Below, in pieces: positions 6,425-7,547 of a stretch of 7,547 bases of DNA. Location of the stretch: NCBI GenBank assembly GCA_029287275.1, contig JARFRL010000328.1, positions 1-7,547 of the forward strand, read 5' to 3'. The notes below the pieces were generated by a model. It was not told the DNA's origin, made no database searches, and worked only from the letters and a program-made list of their open reading frames with translations. The DNA is from Pontiella desulfatans. Its GTDB lineage: Bacteria; Verrucomicrobiota; Kiritimatiellia; Kiritimatiellales; Pontiellaceae. The position numbers and the translations under genes are program-made. The stretch's first letter is position 1. Every line of letters begins with the position of its first letter.

Positions 6425-6856
6425 ATGACCCGTCATATTATGTTGCTCGCCCTCGTTTCCATATTATCGGTATCGACCGTTACCGCCGAGCCCTCTAAAG
6501 CTTCCGCGGATGCACACAGCCAAGGAACGGTAAATACCGAAGCCTTGGCCGCCATCATCAATTCGGATGTGCCCGTGGTTATCCTGGATGCCCGCCCGAA
6601 AACGCCCGCGACAATACCCGGTGCCAAACAGGTTGTTCCGGAAGCCCCTCTCGACATCCTGACCGCCGCGGCGCCCGATAAGAACGCTCTTATCATTACC
6701 TACTGTAGCGGTCCGCAATGTCAGCTCAGCAATCGCTTGGCAACGCGTCTGCTCAAACTGGGCTATACGAACGTGATCGAATATCCGGAAGGGTTTTCGG
6801 CATGGAGAAAAGCAGGAAAGCCGATTCAGCCATTCGACGCTTCTAAAAAACCATAG
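6425..6856 (+). CDS. Exported single-domain rhodanese-like protein
   Basis: This 143-residue protein starts with a clear Sec signal peptide: MTRH, a hydrophobic stretch to about residue 19, and a likely cut after VTA (19-21). The mature part is one rhodanese domain, with VVILDARPK (51-59), TIPGA (63-67), the active-site loop beginning at Cys94 in YCSGPQCQLS, and the closing EYPEGFSAWRKAGKPI. Rhodaneses move sulfane sulfur or sense oxidised sulfur species; acting in the periplasm, this one may do so for extracytoplasmic substrates. A second cysteine (Cys99) sits in the loop and could form a disulfide with Cys94. The usual GHIPGA reads ATIPGA, and the segment before it is short. GC is visibly lower than in the dihydroorotase gene. 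The phosphotriesterase-family gene follows after 11 bp, so the two are probably co-transcribed. The physiological substrate cannot be read from the sequence. Confidence 0.87.
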   Translation: MTRHIMLLALVSILSVSTVTAEPSKASADAHSQGTVNTEALAAIINSDVPVVILDARPKTPATIPGAKQVVPEAPLDILTAAAPDKNALIITYCSGPQCQLSNRLATRLLKLGYTNVIEYPEGFSAWRKAGKPIQPFDASKKP

Positions 6857-6867
6857 CCTGGAAATTA

Positions 6868-7547
6868 ATGAAGCGTCGGAATTTCACATGTATGGCAATG
6901 GCCTCGACCTGCTTCGGTGCTCCGAAGCAGGAGGCTCGAATCATAACCGTGAATGGCCCTATTCCGACGAACCAACTTGGGTGCGCCCTCACACATGAAC
7001 ATATCCTCGTTGATTTCTCCGGCGCGGATTCCCCGGCCGTTAAGTATGATCCAGCCGATGTCGTTGCACGTGCCGTTCCGCACATGCGGGAACTTAAATC
7101 CTACGGCGTCAAGACGCTGATGGAATGCACACCAAGGTATATTGGTCGAAACGTTCGACTCCTTCGCCGCATATCGAAAGAGAGCGGCATGCAGATCATC
7201 ACAAACACCGGGTATTATGGAGCAAGAAACGGCGCGTTTATCCCCGAGTACGATAAAAGCAAATCAGCAGAAGAACTAGCCGCCATCTGGCTTGCGGAAA
7301 TACGGAACGGAATTGACGGAACCGATATCTTTCCCGGCTTTATTAAAATCGGTGTTAATCCCGGACTCCTGAATGAACTAGACCGGAAGCTGGTTCGTGC
7401 CGCGGCGATCACCAGCAAGGAAAGCGGCTTATCAATACACAGCCATACCGGCGGTTCTCCAGAGGCCGGATTCGAGCAAATCCAAATACTGAAAGAAGAA
7501 GGTGTATCGCCAAGGTCTTGGGTTTGGGTGCATGCCCAAGGCGTAAA
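6868..7547 (+). CDS. Phosphotriesterase-family metallohydrolase (3' end outside window)
   Basis: The frame is open from the ATG at 6868 to the window edge (226 residues). It reads as a phosphotriesterase-family TIM-barrel hydrolase: RIITVNGPI opens the domain at 24-32, the first metal pair is H43-x-H45 in LTHEHILVDF, the probable carboxylated lysine is Lys160 in FIKIGVNPG, and further ligands are likely His193 in IHSHTGG and His222 in WVHAQG. The final Asp ligand lies beyond the window. Family members hydrolyse lactones, organophosphates or related esters; the substrate is not deducible. The first 23 residues (MKRRNF, then a weakly hydrophobic stretch rich in Cys and Met) precede the domain and look like a short or damaged signal peptide. 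The ribosome site is modest (GGA, 5 nt away). A perfect hairpin lies in these first codons. Lower GC and the 11-bp gap link it to the rhodanese gene. Confidence 0.87.
   Translation, partial: MKRRNFTCMAMASTCFGAPKQEARIITVNGPIPTNQLGCALTHEHILVDFSGADSPAVKYDPADVVARAVPHMRELKSYGVKTLMECTPRYIGRNVRLLRRISKESGMQIITNTGYYGARNGAFIPEYDKSKSAEELAAIWLAEIRNGIDGTDIFPGFIKIGVNPGLLNELDRKLVRAAAITSKESGLSIHSHTGGSPEAGFEQIQILKEEGVSPRSWVWVHAQGV
6901..6935 (+). repeat. Strong inverted repeat (hairpin) in the first codons of the phosphotriesterase-family gene
   Basis: CCTGCTTCGG (6908-6917) and CCGAAGCAGG (6922-6931) are perfect inverted copies around the 4-base loop TGCT. The stem can extend by four more pairs (GCCT 6901-6904 with AGGC 6932-6935) if three bases bulge out. 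It lies 38 bases after the end of the start codon and encodes residues around 14-22. No T-run follows, so it is not a normal terminator. It could be an RNA control structure, a protein-binding site or a remnant of a small repeat element. Confidence 0.75.

Noticed and set aside
6908..6931. Hairpin as a terminator of the rhodanese gene
   Set aside because: No T-run follows, and it lies within a continuous open frame that leads into a clear phosphotriesterase-family domain.

Overview
The window looks like chromosomal DNA from a high-GC bacterium, probably Gram-negative. It carries mostly housekeeping genes, plus a patch of lower-GC accessory genes at the right end. Evidence is the futalosine-type menaquinone gene, a one-carbon (formate-tetrahydrofolate) gene, a dihydroorotase of the type I know from Bacteroidetes, and two apparently exported proteins. 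I cannot name the taxon. A deltaproteobacterial-type or uncultured anaerobic lineage would fit, but that is inference. No RNA gene, insertion sequence or CRISPR array was seen.

Left part (1-4642). The 3' end of a formate-tetrahydrofolate ligase gene runs rightward and meets, 16 bp later, a leftward cluster. Read in its own direction, that cluster starts at a recognisable promoter (4614-4642). It holds (i) a 726-residue double radical-SAM protein joining an aminofutalosine synthase (MqnE) half to a cyclic dehypoxanthinyl futalosine synthase (MqnC) half, (ii) a small cysteine-rich DUF2237 protein, and (iii) a 502-residue protein with four predicted membrane helices and a C-terminal strand-rich domain. 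A mirrored array of 7-bp repeats separates (i) from (ii), and the stop codon of the fusion gene lies inside it.

Middle (4643-6353). A 162-bp divergent intergenic region contains the leftward promoter and a near-palindrome. Rightward from it come a small two-helix membrane protein (DUF6868 type) with a very strong ribosome binding site and low GC, and then a complete dihydroorotase for pyrimidine synthesis. The metal-site motif of the dihydroorotase is unusual.

Right part (6354-7547). GC drops by eye. A secreted single-domain rhodanese is followed after 11 bp by a phosphotriesterase-family metallohydrolase that runs off the window. The first codons of the latter contain a perfect 10-bp inverted repeat. 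The two probably form an operon of exported enzymes.

The most notable item is the MqnE-MqnC fusion, which places two non-consecutive radical-SAM steps of menaquinone synthesis in one chain. The hairpin at the start of the phosphotriesterase gene and the mirrored heptamer array are the most striking non-coding structures.
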